Origin: Haematospirillum jordaniae
GTDB lineage: Bacteria > Pseudomonadota > Alphaproteobacteria > Rhodospirillales > Rhodospirillaceae
Reading direction: 5' to 3'
Assembly (NCBI RefSeq): GCF_001611975.1
Contig: NZ_CP014525.1
Location: 1,604,001 to 1,668,000 of the forward strand
DNA length: 64,000 nt
The position numbers and the translations under genes were made by a program. The notes beneath the pieces were generated by a model. That model was not told the DNA's origin. It saw only the letters and a list, made by a program, of their open reading frames with translations, and did no database searches. Positions 33,471-42,024 of the stretch are shown piece after piece. Position 1 is the stretch's first letter. Each line of letters opens with the position of its first letter.

Positions 33471-34592
33471 ATGTCTGTCAATCGTGCAATCGGCATTATG
33501 ACAAGCGGCGGTGATTGTGCCGGTCTCAACGCTGTGGTGCGTGCCGTTGCCTGCGCAGCGCATGAACAGTACGGCTGGAAGGTATATGGTATTCTCGATG
33601 GAACTTCGGGTCTGATTACGCGTCCTTTGCGGTATGTCGAGCTTGGCGGCAGCGCCATGGATTCATCCTGCCTGAGGTCTGGCGGTACCTTTCTGGGCAC
33701 TACCAGCAAAGGAGATCCTCTGCAGTTTCCTATGCCAGATGGATCATACCGTGATTTCTCGCCAGAGTTCGCCGAGGGTGCCAAAATGCTCGGCCTAGAT
33801 GCCGTTGTTGTGGTGGGTGGTGATGGATCCATGCGCATTACGTCCGAGCTCTGTCGTCGTGCCGGACTGGGGATGGTCGGAATCCCGAAAACAATCGATA
33901 ACGATGTGCACGGTACAGACTATGCTGTTGGCTTTGCCACAGCTGTAGATGTTGCCACGGAAGCATTGGACCGGCTGCATTCCACAGCAGCATCCCATCA
34001 CCGGGCCATGATTCTGGAGGTTATGGGGCGTGACGCCGGCTATATAGCCATGACGGCAGGGATCGCCGGTGGTGCTGATATTATCTTGGTACCTGAGTTG
34101 CCTTATACCTTGGAAGAGGTATCGCACAAGATCCGTGCTGTTCTGGACACCGGGAGAAGCCACGTTGTTATCGTTGTAGCCGAGGGTGTGCGGCGTGAAG
34201 ACGGTCAGAGTGCTGTTATAACTTATTCCGGCGGTGAAAAGCGTTATGGCGGCATAGGACATTATCTTGCTGACCGGATTGCCGGTATGGCAGGCATTGA
34301 AACCCGTCCCATCGTTCTGGGCCATTTGCAGCGTGGCGGTATCCCCTCTGCCCGTGATCGCCTTATTGCTTCTGCTTTCGGCACCGCGGCGGTCGATCTT
34401 GTCGCGGAGGGGGCTTGGGGGCGTATGGTGGCATGGAAGAGCGGGACTGTTACATCCGTTCCATTGGAAGATGTGACAACTGGGGCGCGGTTACTTGCTG
34501 CCGATGATGTCCTTGTGTGTACTGCAAAAGCATTGGGAATATATACGGGCGGATCCGCGCCTTTTCTCAAGGTGTCGTCTGCCGCATCGTAG
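33471..34592 (+). CDS. 6-phosphofructokinase (ATP or PPi donor uncertain)
   Basis: A 373-residue phosphofructokinase phosphorylating fructose-6-phosphate in glycolysis. It has MTSGGDCAGLN at the donor site, VVGGDGS, PKTIDNDV with the catalytic Asp, an MGRDAG loop and LGHLQRGG. The donor-selecting positions are mixed: Gly in GGDGS points to ATP, whereas Lys in PKTIDND is typical of PPi-dependent and group III ATP enzymes. R. rubrum is known for a PPi-dependent activity. ATG 33471 fits the family start. Its 3' end overlaps ubiX by 26 bases on the opposite strand. Confidence 0.92.
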   Translation: MSVNRAIGIMTSGGDCAGLNAVVRAVACAAHEQYGWKVYGILDGTSGLITRPLRYVELGGSAMDSSCLRSGGTFLGTTSKGDPLQFPMPDGSYRDFSPEFAEGAKMLGLDAVVVVGGDGSMRITSELCRRAGLGMVGIPKTIDNDVHGTDYAVGFATAVDVATEALDRLHSTAASHHRAMILEVMGRDAGYIAMTAGIAGGADIILVPELPYTLEEVSHKIRAVLDTGRSHVVIVVAEGVRREDGQSAVITYSGGEKRYGGIGHYLADRIAGMAGIETRPIVLGHLQRGGIPSARDRLIASAFGTAAVDLVAEGAWGRMVAWKSGTVTSVPLEDVTTGARLLAADDVLVCTAKALGIYTGGSAPFLKVSSAAS

Positions 34593-35178
34593 GGCGCGGT
34601 TCCGGTCCTACATCTTTCCCCCAGCGTGGGACTGTTGGTATTTCAATGTCAAAAAGATCTAGGACACGACCTACGCCCTGTTCCACCATGTCTTCCAGAC
34701 TCTGCGGTCTTGTATAGAAAGCTGGTGCGGGGGGCGCGATAATTCCCCCCATCTCGGTTACAGTAGCCATGTTACGGATGTGCCCAAGGTGCAGGGGGGT
34801 TTCCCGGAGCATCAGAACTAGGCGCCGCCGTTCCTTGAGGGTGACATCCGCTGCCCTTGTCAGCAGGTTGTTTCCGGCGCACGTGGCGATTTCTGCCAGG
34901 CAACGGGCAGAACAGGGCGCCACAATCATTCCCATGGTTCGGAAGGAACCTGAGGATACAGCAGCTGCTAGGTCATCAATTCGGTAGTGTACGGTTGCCA
35001 GACTCTGAACGTCCGTGATCTTTAGGTTCGATTCGTATGCCAGTGTAATTTCGGCCGCCCGGCTCATGACCAGATGGGTCTCTATGCCGACAGTTTCCAA
35101 CATACGCAGTAGCTTGACGCCGTATATGACCCCGGTAGCACCACTGATGCCAACCACCATGCGAGGTTTGTCCGTCAT
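34567..35178 (-). CDS. ubiX: Flavin prenyltransferase UbiX
   Basis: Makes the prenylated FMN cofactor needed by the UbiD decarboxylase of ubiquinone synthesis. The 203-residue protein has the N-terminal GISGATGVIYG flavin loop, SGSFRTMGMIVAPCS, NLLTRAADVTLKERR and LVLMLRETPLH, all UbiX hallmarks. ATG 35178 has GGAG seven bases before it; the frame further up is not supported. No ubiD is in the window. The last 26 bases overlap the convergent phosphofructokinase gene. Confidence 0.95.
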   Translation of the reverse strand: MTDKPRMVVGISGATGVIYGVKLLRMLETVGIETHLVMSRAAEITLAYESNLKITDVQSLATVHYRIDDLAAAVSSGSFRTMGMIVAPCSARCLAEIATCAGNNLLTRAADVTLKERRRLVLMLRETPLHLGHIRNMATVTEMGGIIAPPAPAFYTRPQSLEDMVEQGVGRVLDLFDIEIPTVPRWGKDVGPEPRPTMRQTTP

Positions 35179-35331
35179 TTTAATCTCCGGGAGTCTGTTG
35201 AATGGGCAGTTCAAGAGAAAGTGATGAAAACTTTTGGTGTAACAAGGCGTTGTGAATTTCTATGGCCTTTGTGGCCGGGCAGGCGTAAAATCTAGCGTGT
35301 TTCTTACCAGCAGGAAAAGGGAGAAGCTACG

Positions 35332-35505
35332 ATGAGTGTCGATGCCCGGGTTGAGTCCCTCCGGATGAAGCATGCGGAACTTGAAGCTGTCCTGCAGGTG
35401 GAGAGCCGAAGGCCGGTCCCGGATCCTGAATTTGTCAGTGATATCAAGCGCAGGAAGTTGCGTCTGAAAGATGAGATCGCGCGAATGGCCGCTCACTTAC
35501 ATTAA
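35332..35505 (+). CDS. Short YdcH-family (DUF465) protein
   Basis: A 57-residue protein read directly from the sequence: it starts MSVDARVESLRMKHAELEAV and contains IKRRKLRLKDEIAR, matching the C-terminal helix of the DUF465/YdcH protein at 33148 (LKKRKLLLKDEISR). The start has AAAAGGGAGAAG upstream, a good ribosome site. A terminator follows at 35564. Function unknown. Confidence 0.82.
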   Translation: MSVDARVESLRMKHAELEAVLQVESRRPVPDPEFVSDIKRRKLRLKDEIARMAAHLH

Positions 35506-35563
35506 TCGCGTATTGTGGCTTCAGCTTTCTGTCTTATGTGAGATGGTAAAGTCTATCGTTCGT

Positions 35564-35597
35564 AGCCCTGCCGGATCCTCCGGTGGGGCTTTTTTTG
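35564..35597 (+). terminator. Terminator after the short ydcH gene
   Basis: Hairpin of AGCCC..CCGGA with TCCGG..GGGCT (35564-35590) around a 3-base loop, followed by a run of seven T. Confidence 0.85.
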
Positions 35598-35716
35598 TTG
35601 TCAAGATGTTTTTCTGAATTTGGGTTCAAGATTGAGGTCCCGTTGCCCCCTTGTCTTGACATGTGCTTGGATGTGTTGTCTCTTCCCCTTCTTGCAATAG
35701 AGAGGTCTTGAGTCAT

Positions 35717-36040
35717 ATGAGTACATCTGTTCGCGCTTCCCATATTCTGTTAATGCACGCAGATGCCCCGGATACGGCCTCAAAAAGATCAAAAGCTGCT
35801 GCTCTAGAAGCAGTAATCCGTTTGCGTGACAAGATCCGTAGCGGAGATGTGCAGTTCGCTGAGGCTGCTAGGATTGTGTCAGAGTGCCCTTCGTCGGAAG
35901 AGGGCGGTGATCTTGGCTCCTTCTCTCCCGGTATGATGGTTCCAGAATTTGACAAGGCTGTCTTTGCGTTGTCCGTTGGTGACATGTCCGACGTAGTCGA
36001 GACAGCGTTTGGATATCATCTGATTTTACGTACGGCTTGA
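35717..36040 (+). CDS. Parvulin-type peptidyl-prolyl isomerase
   Basis: A 107-residue single-domain parvulin (PpiC type) with VRASHILLMH at the start, SECPSSEEGGDLGSF and MVPEFDKAVF in the middle and FGYHLI at the end, the usual active-site frame. There is no signal peptide, so it is cytoplasmic. It accelerates cis-trans isomerisation at proline bonds. ATG 35717 has AGAGG upstream. The stop overlaps the DUF1491 start (TGATG), so the two are coupled. Confidence 0.9.
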   Translation: MSTSVRASHILLMHADAPDTASKRSKAAALEAVIRLRDKIRSGDVQFAEAARIVSECPSSEEGGDLGSFSPGMMVPEFDKAVFALSVGDMSDVVETAFGYHLILRTA

Positions 36041-36384
36041 TGGACAGGGATGTTCGCCTGCGGACCCGTATACGGGTCCAAGCCTTGCTACGTCAATGCC
36101 AGTCCCGGGGCGTTTTTGCTGCGGTTGTCGTATCCGGTGATCCGGATGCCGGTGCTGTTCTTGTAAAGGTGAACACGTTGGGGAATGGGTGCTGGGTTCT
36201 GTCCCAGATCCGTCTTCCTGACGGTCGTCCCGCTTGGATGCGTGGTACGGGTGAGCAAGCTGTTACCGAGCAGGAGGCCGATGCCTATATCGCACGTCAA
36301 CGGGGCTATGACGATGATCTGTGGGTTGTTGAGGTGGAAGACCGTAAAGGATGGCATCCCTTGATTGATGAAGTGCTTTTATAA
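36040..36384 (+). CDS. DUF1491 family protein
   Basis: A 114-residue protein of the DUF1491 family, confined mainly to alphaproteobacteria and of unknown function. Seen: an N-terminal RIRVQALLRQ helix, a strand pair with GAVLVKVNTL, and the acidic C-terminal half with YDDDLWVVEVEDRKGWHPL. ATG 36040 overlaps the parvulin stop. Its stop codon touches the stop of the convergent bacteriohemerythrin gene with no spacer base. Confidence 0.82.
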   Translation: MDRDVRLRTRIRVQALLRQCQSRGVFAAVVVSGDPDAGAVLVKVNTLGNGCWVLSQIRLPDGRPAWMRGTGEQAVTEQEADAYIARQRGYDDDLWVVEVEDRKGWHPLIDEVLL

Positions 36385-36852
36385 TTATGATTCCGGGGTG
36401 GATTGATTCCCATCATTTCCAGAGCCCGCCTTCCGTCGATTGACCAAGGCTTCAATTGCTGGCTTGAATTTCTGATCATCACCCAAGATATGGCGTATAA
36501 GCCAATCAGACAAAAAGTCAGATAGTTTGAGAGCTGAACGACGATCTGCTTTGCCTTCTAGGGTTGTTTGCAGTTCAGAGAGACGCTCGCGCCACTTGTT
36601 GTGAGCTTCTATGTGTTCATCCAGCCCTTCATAGCGGGCCATACGCAGCACTCTTTCTTCAGCGGCGAAATGGTAATCTGTGTAGGCGGCCAGCTCGACC
36701 ATAATGTCCCGAATTGTTTCTGCCGGGCTCCCCGCTTTCAGAGCTGTATTCAGTTCTTTCAGCATGCTTATGAGGCGCTTGTGGTCTTCATCCAGAGCCT
36801 CGGAGCCTACGCTCATTTTTTCAGTCCACTCAAGCACGTCGCGGAATTCCAT
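36385..36852 (-). CDS. Bacteriohemerythrin
   Basis: A 155-residue di-iron O2-binding protein. All seven ligands are in the standard spacing: His24, His61, Glu65, His80, His84, His121 and Asp126. The N-terminal W residue and DEDHKRL are family typical. The roughly 20-residue C-terminal tail is polar. Hemerythrins bind O2 for storage, delivery or sensing; a soluble single-domain form suggests O2 binding in the cytoplasm. ATG 36852 is the only reasonable start. Gene-free DNA of 530 bases lies upstream. Confidence 0.93.
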   Translation of the reverse strand: MEFRDVLEWTEKMSVGSEALDEDHKRLISMLKELNTALKAGSPAETIRDIMVELAAYTDYHFAAEERVLRMARYEGLDEHIEAHNKWRERLSELQTTLEGKADRRSALKLSDFLSDWLIRHILGDDQKFKPAIEALVNRRKAGSGNDGNQSTPES

Positions 36853-37081
36853 TTATGTTAGAGCCAAGAAAATTTTGCCATGTAAGGCTTTCTTCGTCAG
36901 CTGCGAGCAGGGAAGGGGCCGAAAATTGGAATATTTCAGACATATTAGTTTCTGTGGGTTTGGCCCTTGTTCTTTTGGTTGCTCTGTATTGATAATTATT
37001 CTCCTTTTCATGTTGCGTTTTGCTCTTTGGATTCGCTCTCATGTAGTGTTTGTCGGGAATTAAAAACCTTATGATGGTACT

Positions 37082-37283
37082 GATAATTACAGGATCATCT
37101 AAGTTCGTGTTTCTTTATGTCTTTCTTTCTGTGTTCGGATTTTTTCGACTTTACATGAAACGCTTGGCATGAGATGTATCCGCGATGCAACATGGCGTGT
37201 CCCTCCTTTTTGTGAGGCTATGTTGTCTTTCTTGGACGTTTCCTCCCTAAACTTGGGCCGTACTTCGTGTGCGGCCTTTTTTT
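37082..37283 (+). ncRNA. Candidate small RNA upstream of gcrA
   Basis: A terminator-like hairpin with seven T at 37256-37283 has no protein gene before it on the same strand. Upstream lies a second nested hairpin: CAACAT (37188-37193) pairs with ATGTTG (37220-37225) and encloses CCTC/GAGG. A GATAAT box at 37082-37087 is a possible -10, though the -35 is poor, so the 5' end is a guess. It may be an independent sRNA or the attenuated leader of gcrA. Confidence 0.4.
37256..37283 (+). terminator. Orphan terminator before gcrA
   Basis: Stem GGCCG (37256-37260) with CGGCC (37272-37276), extended by inner pairs, then TTTTTTT. It lies about 100 bases upstream of the gcrA start. Confidence 0.7.
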
Positions 37284-37384
37284 CGGGATTATCTGGCCTT
37301 CATTTGCTGCTACAATAAGAGCCTCAGCTGTTGTTCAAAGAAGTGACAGCTGCTTGTCATCGGTTATGTGGGAGCAAGGGGTAT

Positions 37385-37789
37385 ATGGTCTGGACTGATG
37401 AACGGATCGAGGAGCTGAAGGCTCTTTGGGCTGAGGGTCTGACAACGGGGGAAATTGGCAAGCGGTTGGGCGTGTCCAAGAACGCCGTTGTCGGTAAGGC
37501 GCACCGGTTGGGTTTGCAGGGTCGACCCTCCCCTATCAAGAGAGAGCAGAAACCGCGTCAAGATGCTCCTGCTTCCAGAAAAAAAGAGACGGATTCCAAA
37601 ATTCGCTCGGTTGTTGATCTATCTGTTCATACGTGTCGGTGGCCTATTGGTGATCCCCGCGAGCCTGGTTTCCATTTCTGTGGGGCACCATCTCTTCCGA
37701 ACAAGCCTTACTGCGCTGAGCATGCCTCTGTTGCCTATGTTAGCTCGGGTGGGAAGTCCTCGCCGTCTAGGGATGAGAGTGCTGCCTGA
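37385..37789 (+). CDS. gcrA: Cell cycle regulator GcrA
   Basis: GcrA is an alphaproteobacterial sigma-70 cofactor that activates genes at CcrM-methylated GANTC sites in the cell cycle. The 134-residue protein has the DNA-binding N-terminus MVWTDERIEELKALWAEG with the helix-turn-helix GEIGKRLGVSKNAVVGKAHRLGL, split here as two parts: GEIGKRLGVSKNA then VVGKAHRLGL. A basic linker leads to the C-terminal CRWPIGDP and FCG segment that contacts sigma-70. ATG 37385 gives the conserved start. A strong terminator follows. Confidence 0.95.
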   Translation: MVWTDERIEELKALWAEGLTTGEIGKRLGVSKNAVVGKAHRLGLQGRPSPIKREQKPRQDAPASRKKETDSKIRSVVDLSVHTCRWPIGDPREPGFHFCGAPSLPNKPYCAEHASVAYVSSGGKSSPSRDESAA

Positions 37790-37810
37790 TTGTAATAGGT
37801 ATAGAAATAA

Positions 37811-37840
37811 AAAAGCCCCCGATACGGGGGCTTTTCGTTG
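37811..37840. terminator. Bidirectional terminator between gcrA and the MFS gene
   Basis: Arms AAAAGCCCCC (37811-37820) and GGGGGCTTTT (37826-37835) with a short loop. A-run on the left and T-run on the right let it serve both convergent genes. Confidence 0.9.
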
Positions 37841-37850
37841 GGTAATTTTC

Positions 37851-39047
37851 TCAGGCAGCCTCTTCCCTAAACTCTTGTTTCTTCTGCTTCACGGTTTCTG
37901 GCTGATGCCGTGTGAAGGCGAGAAATGCTGCCGAAACAAGCGCGAAGACCGACAAGCCAGCCATTGCAAAGTAAGCCCATCCCTCCAAGAGTTCATAGAG
38001 TCGTCCGGCAACAATCATAAGAATTCCGGATCCCAGTCCAACGGCAACGGCCGAGTACACGGTTTGTGCGCGAGCAATCAATCCTGATCGCGTGTTTGCG
38101 GTAATATAGTGCATTGCTGCCAAGTGCGCGGCACCAAAGGTAAAGGCATGGAGTACTTGCAGCAGGACGAGAACAGGCAGAGCTGTCGTAACGGCCATCA
38201 GTGGCCAGCGAATAACTCCTGCAATACCAGCAGAGACCATCAGAATGGCAGGGTCCATCCGGCGTACAAAGCGTGCAGATGCAGCAAACAGGACAATCTC
38301 GGCCAGTACGCCCACGGCCCACAGCCCACCGATCACACCGCTTTCCACGCCTTGGCTTGTCCAGTGCAGTGTGCCAAAAGCATAGTAAACAGCATGGCTT
38401 CCCTGTGCGCACGCAGCGAAAACAAGGAAGACAAGGAAGCGGTGGTCTTTCAGAAGGCCGCTCCAAGGCTCCCGCTCTGTATTGCTGTCGGTGCTGGGCG
38501 AGTCGGGGGAGAACCACGTTGCGGCAAGGGTAATGCCAAGACCCCCTAGGAACAGCCAGAGGATAATTTCGTTATTGGGAGTGTAATCCAGTATCTTTCC
38601 AACCAGATAGGCTGCAACCATAAAGCTAATCGATCCCCAGAGGCGAACGCGGCCATAGTCGATCTTGCCGCGTGTGGCGTGCCCCATGCTGATCGTTTCT
38701 GCAACCGGCGTAATCCCAGAAAACAGGGATCCGCCCAGTATGCCAATGACCAAAAGTCCCCAGAAGCCATCGAAGCCTAGGTAGAAAAGCGAGATAATCA
38801 AGGATGCGGCAGCCAAGAACCGCATCATGCCGATACGATTACCGCGTGTATCTATGATTGTGCCGATTGTTGGATTGGTAACAGCCTTGGCCCAGTAGAG
38901 GGCACCGGAGAGAATGCCGATTTCCCATGGCCCCATGCCCCGGCTCTCAAGCCAGACGGGCCAAAAGGGCAGCTGAATGCCATTAACGATAAAAATGGCC
39001 CCATACAGGCACGCAAGGCGAATAAATTCAGGAGAGATGCGGGTCAT
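37851..39047 (-). CDS. MFS transporter (HcaT/MFS_1_like type)
   Basis: A 398-residue, 12-helix major facilitator. The N-terminal FIVNGIQLPFWPVWLESRG and the ISMGHATRGKIDYGRVRLWGS loop (here in two parts, ISMGHA and DYGRVRLWGS) are typical of the MFS_1_like group that contains the phenylpropionate permease HcaT. Substrate is unknown. It ends in a charged tail. It faces gcrA and shares its terminator, and is divergent from proS with a 363-base gap. Confidence 0.85.
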   Translation of the reverse strand: MTRISPEFIRLACLYGAIFIVNGIQLPFWPVWLESRGMGPWEIGILSGALYWAKAVTNPTIGTIIDTRGNRIGMMRFLAAASLIISLFYLGFDGFWGLLVIGILGGSLFSGITPVAETISMGHATRGKIDYGRVRLWGSISFMVAAYLVGKILDYTPNNEIILWLFLGGLGITLAATWFSPDSPSTDSNTEREPWSGLLKDHRFLVFLVFAACAQGSHAVYYAFGTLHWTSQGVESGVIGGLWAVGVLAEIVLFAASARFVRRMDPAILMVSAGIAGVIRWPLMAVTTALPVLVLLQVLHAFTFGAAHLAAMHYITANTRSGLIARAQTVYSAVAVGLGSGILMIVAGRLYELLEGWAYFAMAGLSVFALVSAAFLAFTRHQPETVKQKKQEFREEAA

Positions 39048-39410
39048 GACCTTGTCTCAGAAGGGCGTGGAGGTGCGCGGATCCTGCCGGGCCTGCTGCA
39101 AAATGGCAACAGAAAACACCAATGGTTATGGCAAGTTTATTGCGAACAAACGCTTCTTCTCATGTGTTCTTTTTCTATAACAAGGCCTTAAAGAAAGGGT
39201 TGCAGGGCTCTTTGGGTGTGATCTGCTGGGTGTTTTGCCTGATATTCAGGAACCTGTGCGTGCTTCTGTCCCGTCCCGCGTATGGGTTTTGAGTTATGAC
39301 GTTAAAAGTCTTCCTTTTGTGCAGAACGCCATTGGAAAAAGTACATACCCCTGTCATAAAGTCAGCCACATGACCTCGTTTACCTTCTTGTCCTCAGGAA
39401 TTCTCCGCTT
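39048..39410. other. Gene-free stretch between the MFS gene and proS
   Basis: About 363 bases with no supported gene, no tRNA-like element and no strong hairpin. It should hold the divergent promoters of the MFS transporter and proS. Confidence 0.5.
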
Positions 39411-40727
39411 ATGCGCCTGTCTCGCTATTTTCTTCCTGTCCTCAAGGAAACGCCCGCTGAAGCCCAGATTGTTTCCCATCGTTTAATGTTGCGCGCTGGG
39501 TTGGTTCGTCAGCACGCTGCTGGGATATATAACTGGCTTCCTCTGGGGCATCGCGTTTTGCGGAAAGTGGAACAGATTGTCCGCGAGGAACAGGATCGTG
39601 CGGGTGCGATCGAGATGTTGATGCCGACCGTACAGACGGCGGATGTGTGGCGGGAATCTGGTCGCTATGACGACTATGGTCGCGAAATGCTGCGCATTGT
39701 TGATCGCCATGATCGGGAAATGCTGTATGGTCCAACGCATGAGGAAGTGATCACGGATGTTTTCCGCTCCATGGTCCGTTCCTACAAGGATTTGCCGAAG
39801 ACCCTGTATCAAATCCAGTGGAAGTTTCGTGATGAGGTTCGCCCGCGTTTTGGCGTCATGCGCGGCCGTGAATTCTTGATGAAAGATGCCTATTCTTTTG
39901 ATCTTGATGAAGCGGCAGCCCGCCGTGCCTATAACCGCATGTTCGTTGCCTATCTCAGGACCTTCGATCGGCTGGGTGTTCGCGCCATACCCATGCGGGC
40001 CGCGACGGGGCCAATTGGCGGTAACCTCAGTCATGAATTCCTGATTTTGGCCGATACAGGCGAAAGCGGTGTTTTCGTGCACAGGGATCTCTTGAACATG
40101 CAAATCCCGGATGCTGTTGACTTTGATGGTGATCTCCAGCCTTTGGTCGACAGCTGGACTGGTCCTTATGCTGCAACAGATGAAATGCATGCCCCGGCGC
40201 TGGAAGCCAGCTTGGGTGAGAACTTGGTTTCGGCACGCGGGATAGAGGTCGGGCATATCTTCTACTTTGGCACCAAGTATTCTGCCCCTATGGGATGCCG
40301 CGTTGCCGGGCCGGATGGGCAGGATATTGTCCTGCACATGGGGTCCTATGGTATCGGTGTTTCCCGCCTTGTCGGTGCCATCATTGAATCCAGCCATGAT
40401 GAAAATGGCATCATCTGGCCAGAGAGCGTTGCGCCTTTCCGTGTTGCTCTGATTAATATCAAGCCCGGTGATCCTTCTGTTGATGCGGTGGCCGATGCTC
40501 TATACGCTGACTTGCGGAATGCTGGGGTCGATGTGTTGTATGATGATCGGGCTGATGAACGTGCTGGTGCCAAGTTTGCGACGGCTGATCTGATCGGCTT
40601 GCCGTGGCACGTGACCGTTGGTCCCAAAGGTGTTGCCGCTGGTTATGTCGAGCTGAAATGCCGCCGTACCGGCGAAAAGAGGGATGTGTCCGTAGAGTCC
40701 GTGCTGTCACATTTGACGTCTGTCTGA
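39411..40727 (+). CDS. proS: Prolyl-tRNA synthetase, short alphaproteobacterial form
   Basis: Class II synthetase that charges tRNA-Pro. The 438-residue protein lacks the roughly 180-residue editing insertion of the long bacterial form, as expected for alphaproteobacteria. Motifs: GIYNWLPLGHRVL and the motif 1 region, PTHEEVI, FRDEVRPRFGVMRGREF (motif 2) and a GSYGIGVSRL motif 3, then the anticodon-binding domain with DDR and the ATADLIG-like segment. It is followed by lolC and lolD, the usual alphaproteobacterial order. Confidence 0.97.
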   Translation: MRLSRYFLPVLKETPAEAQIVSHRLMLRAGLVRQHAAGIYNWLPLGHRVLRKVEQIVREEQDRAGAIEMLMPTVQTADVWRESGRYDDYGREMLRIVDRHDREMLYGPTHEEVITDVFRSMVRSYKDLPKTLYQIQWKFRDEVRPRFGVMRGREFLMKDAYSFDLDEAAARRAYNRMFVAYLRTFDRLGVRAIPMRAATGPIGGNLSHEFLILADTGESGVFVHRDLLNMQIPDAVDFDGDLQPLVDSWTGPYAATDEMHAPALEASLGENLVSARGIEVGHIFYFGTKYSAPMGCRVAGPDGQDIVLHMGSYGIGVSRLVGAIIESSHDENGIIWPESVAPFRVALINIKPGDPSVDAVADALYADLRNAGVDVLYDDRADERAGAKFATADLIGLPWHVTVGPKGVAAGYVELKCRRTGEKRDVSVESVLSHLTSV

Positions 40728-40776
40728 AGCGCAGCCGCTGTCTGTTGTGATGCCATGCAGGGGATAGGTTTGCAGC

Positions 40777-42024
40777 ATGATCTTTGATGCCTTCGAGCGA
40801 ATGGTTGCCCTGCGTTACCTGAGAGCGCGGCGGAAGGAGGGGTTCGTCTCTGTCATTGCCGGCTTCTCCCTGCTTGGTATTGCCCTTGGCGTTGCAACCT
40901 TGATTATCGTCATGGCCGTCATGAATGGCTTCCGGCACGAGTTGCTGGGGCGTATTCTTGGTTTGAATGGCCATGTTGTTATCTCGTCCTCACGCGGGAA
41001 TCTGGATGCATACGGTCCGTATGTAGAGCGTTTGCGCACTATTCCCGGCGTGACTTCGGCCAGCCCGGTTGTAGAGGGGCAGGTTATGGTCAGCGCCAAG
41101 GGGGCGAGCAGGGGGGGCATGGTGCGCGGCATGATGGAGGCTGATCTCGGCAAGCGACCAGTTCTGTCTGGAAGCCTGATTGATGGGAACCTTGATCACT
41201 TTGATGAGTCTAGCTCTATCCTGATCGGGTCACGTATGGCGCGCCATTTCGGTGTGGAGGTTGGTGATAGTCTGACCCTTGTTTCTCCCAAGGGTGCTGT
41301 CACGGCGTTCGGGACAGTACCGCGTATGCGTGCCTATCGTATTGCAGCTATCTTTGATGTTGGCATGCACGAATATGACAGTGCATTCATTTATATGCCA
41401 ATGGCGGCCGCGCAGGCTTATTTCCAGATGTCGGGACAGGTTAGTCAGATCGAGATTATGACGGGTGATCCGGATAATCTGGATACGATTATTGATGAAG
41501 CCTATCAGATCCTTGGGCGTGGTTACTATGTCGCCGACTGGACCCGCAGCAATGCAAGCCTTTTTAACGCCTTGCAGGTAGAGAGAAACGTAATGTTTCT
41601 TATTCTAACCCTTATTATCATTGTTGCGGCCTTCAACATTATTTCTGGTCTGATCATGCTGGTCAAAGACAAGGGGCGCGATATTGCGATATTGCGAACG
41701 ATGGGCGCGACGCGTGGTTCAGTCATGAGAATATTTTTTCTGGCGGGGGCCAGTGTTGGCGTGTGCGGTACGGTATCTGGATTGGTGCTTGGGGTTTTGT
41801 TCTGTGAAAACATAGAATTAATTCGTCAGGGGCTGCAATCTTTGACAGGGACAGACCTTTTCTCTGCTGAAGTTTACTTCCTTTCAAAAATGCCGGCAAA
41901 GATGGAGTGGTCGGAAGTTATCCGTGTTACGGCCATGGCGATTGCCTTGTCTCTTGGCGCGACTCTCTATCCCAGTTGGCGGGCTGCCCGCCTGGATCCT
42001 GTAGAGGCTCTGCGCTATGAGTGA
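40777..42024 (+). CDS. lolC: Lipoprotein-releasing ABC permease LolC/LolE type
   Basis: Inner membrane permease that extracts lipoproteins to the periplasmic carrier LolA. The 415-residue protein has the FtsX-like layout: first helix at about 25-50 with GIALGVATLIIVMAVMNGF, a large periplasmic domain of about 220 residues, and three helices at the end with KDKGRDIAILRTMGA in the cytoplasmic loop. Alphaproteobacteria have a single such permease that serves in place of the LolC/LolE pair. The stop overlaps lolD by eight bases. Confidence 0.94.
   Translation: MIFDAFERMVALRYLRARRKEGFVSVIAGFSLLGIALGVATLIIVMAVMNGFRHELLGRILGLNGHVVISSSRGNLDAYGPYVERLRTIPGVTSASPVVEGQVMVSAKGASRGGMVRGMMEADLGKRPVLSGSLIDGNLDHFDESSSILIGSRMARHFGVEVGDSLTLVSPKGAVTAFGTVPRMRAYRIAAIFDVGMHEYDSAFIYMPMAAAQAYFQMSGQVSQIEIMTGDPDNLDTIIDEAYQILGRGYYVADWTRSNASLFNALQVERNVMFLILTLIIIVAAFNIISGLIMLVKDKGRDIAILRTMGATRGSVMRIFFLAGASVGVCGTVSGLVLGVLFCENIELIRQGLQSLTGTDLFSAEVYFLSKMPAKMEWSEVIRVTAMAIALSLGATLYPSWRAARLDPVEALRYE

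Larger units (their letters stand above)
36853..37384. other. Gene-free stretch between bacteriohemerythrin and gcrA
   Basis: This 532-base region has no convincing protein frame. It holds the promoters of both divergent genes, an imperfect inverted repeat GGGCC.AAA/TTTGGCCC (about 36916-36966), and a candidate structured RNA ending in a terminator at 37256-37283, listed separately. Confidence 0.55.

Noticed and set aside
36916..36966. GGGCC/GGCCC inverted repeat upstream of bacteriohemerythrin as a terminator
   Set aside because: The loop is about 40 bases long and no gene ends there; at best a weak regulatory repeat.
39483..40397. 304-codon minus-strand frame opposite proS
   Set aside because: Fully antisense to a certain synthetase gene; no domain seen.
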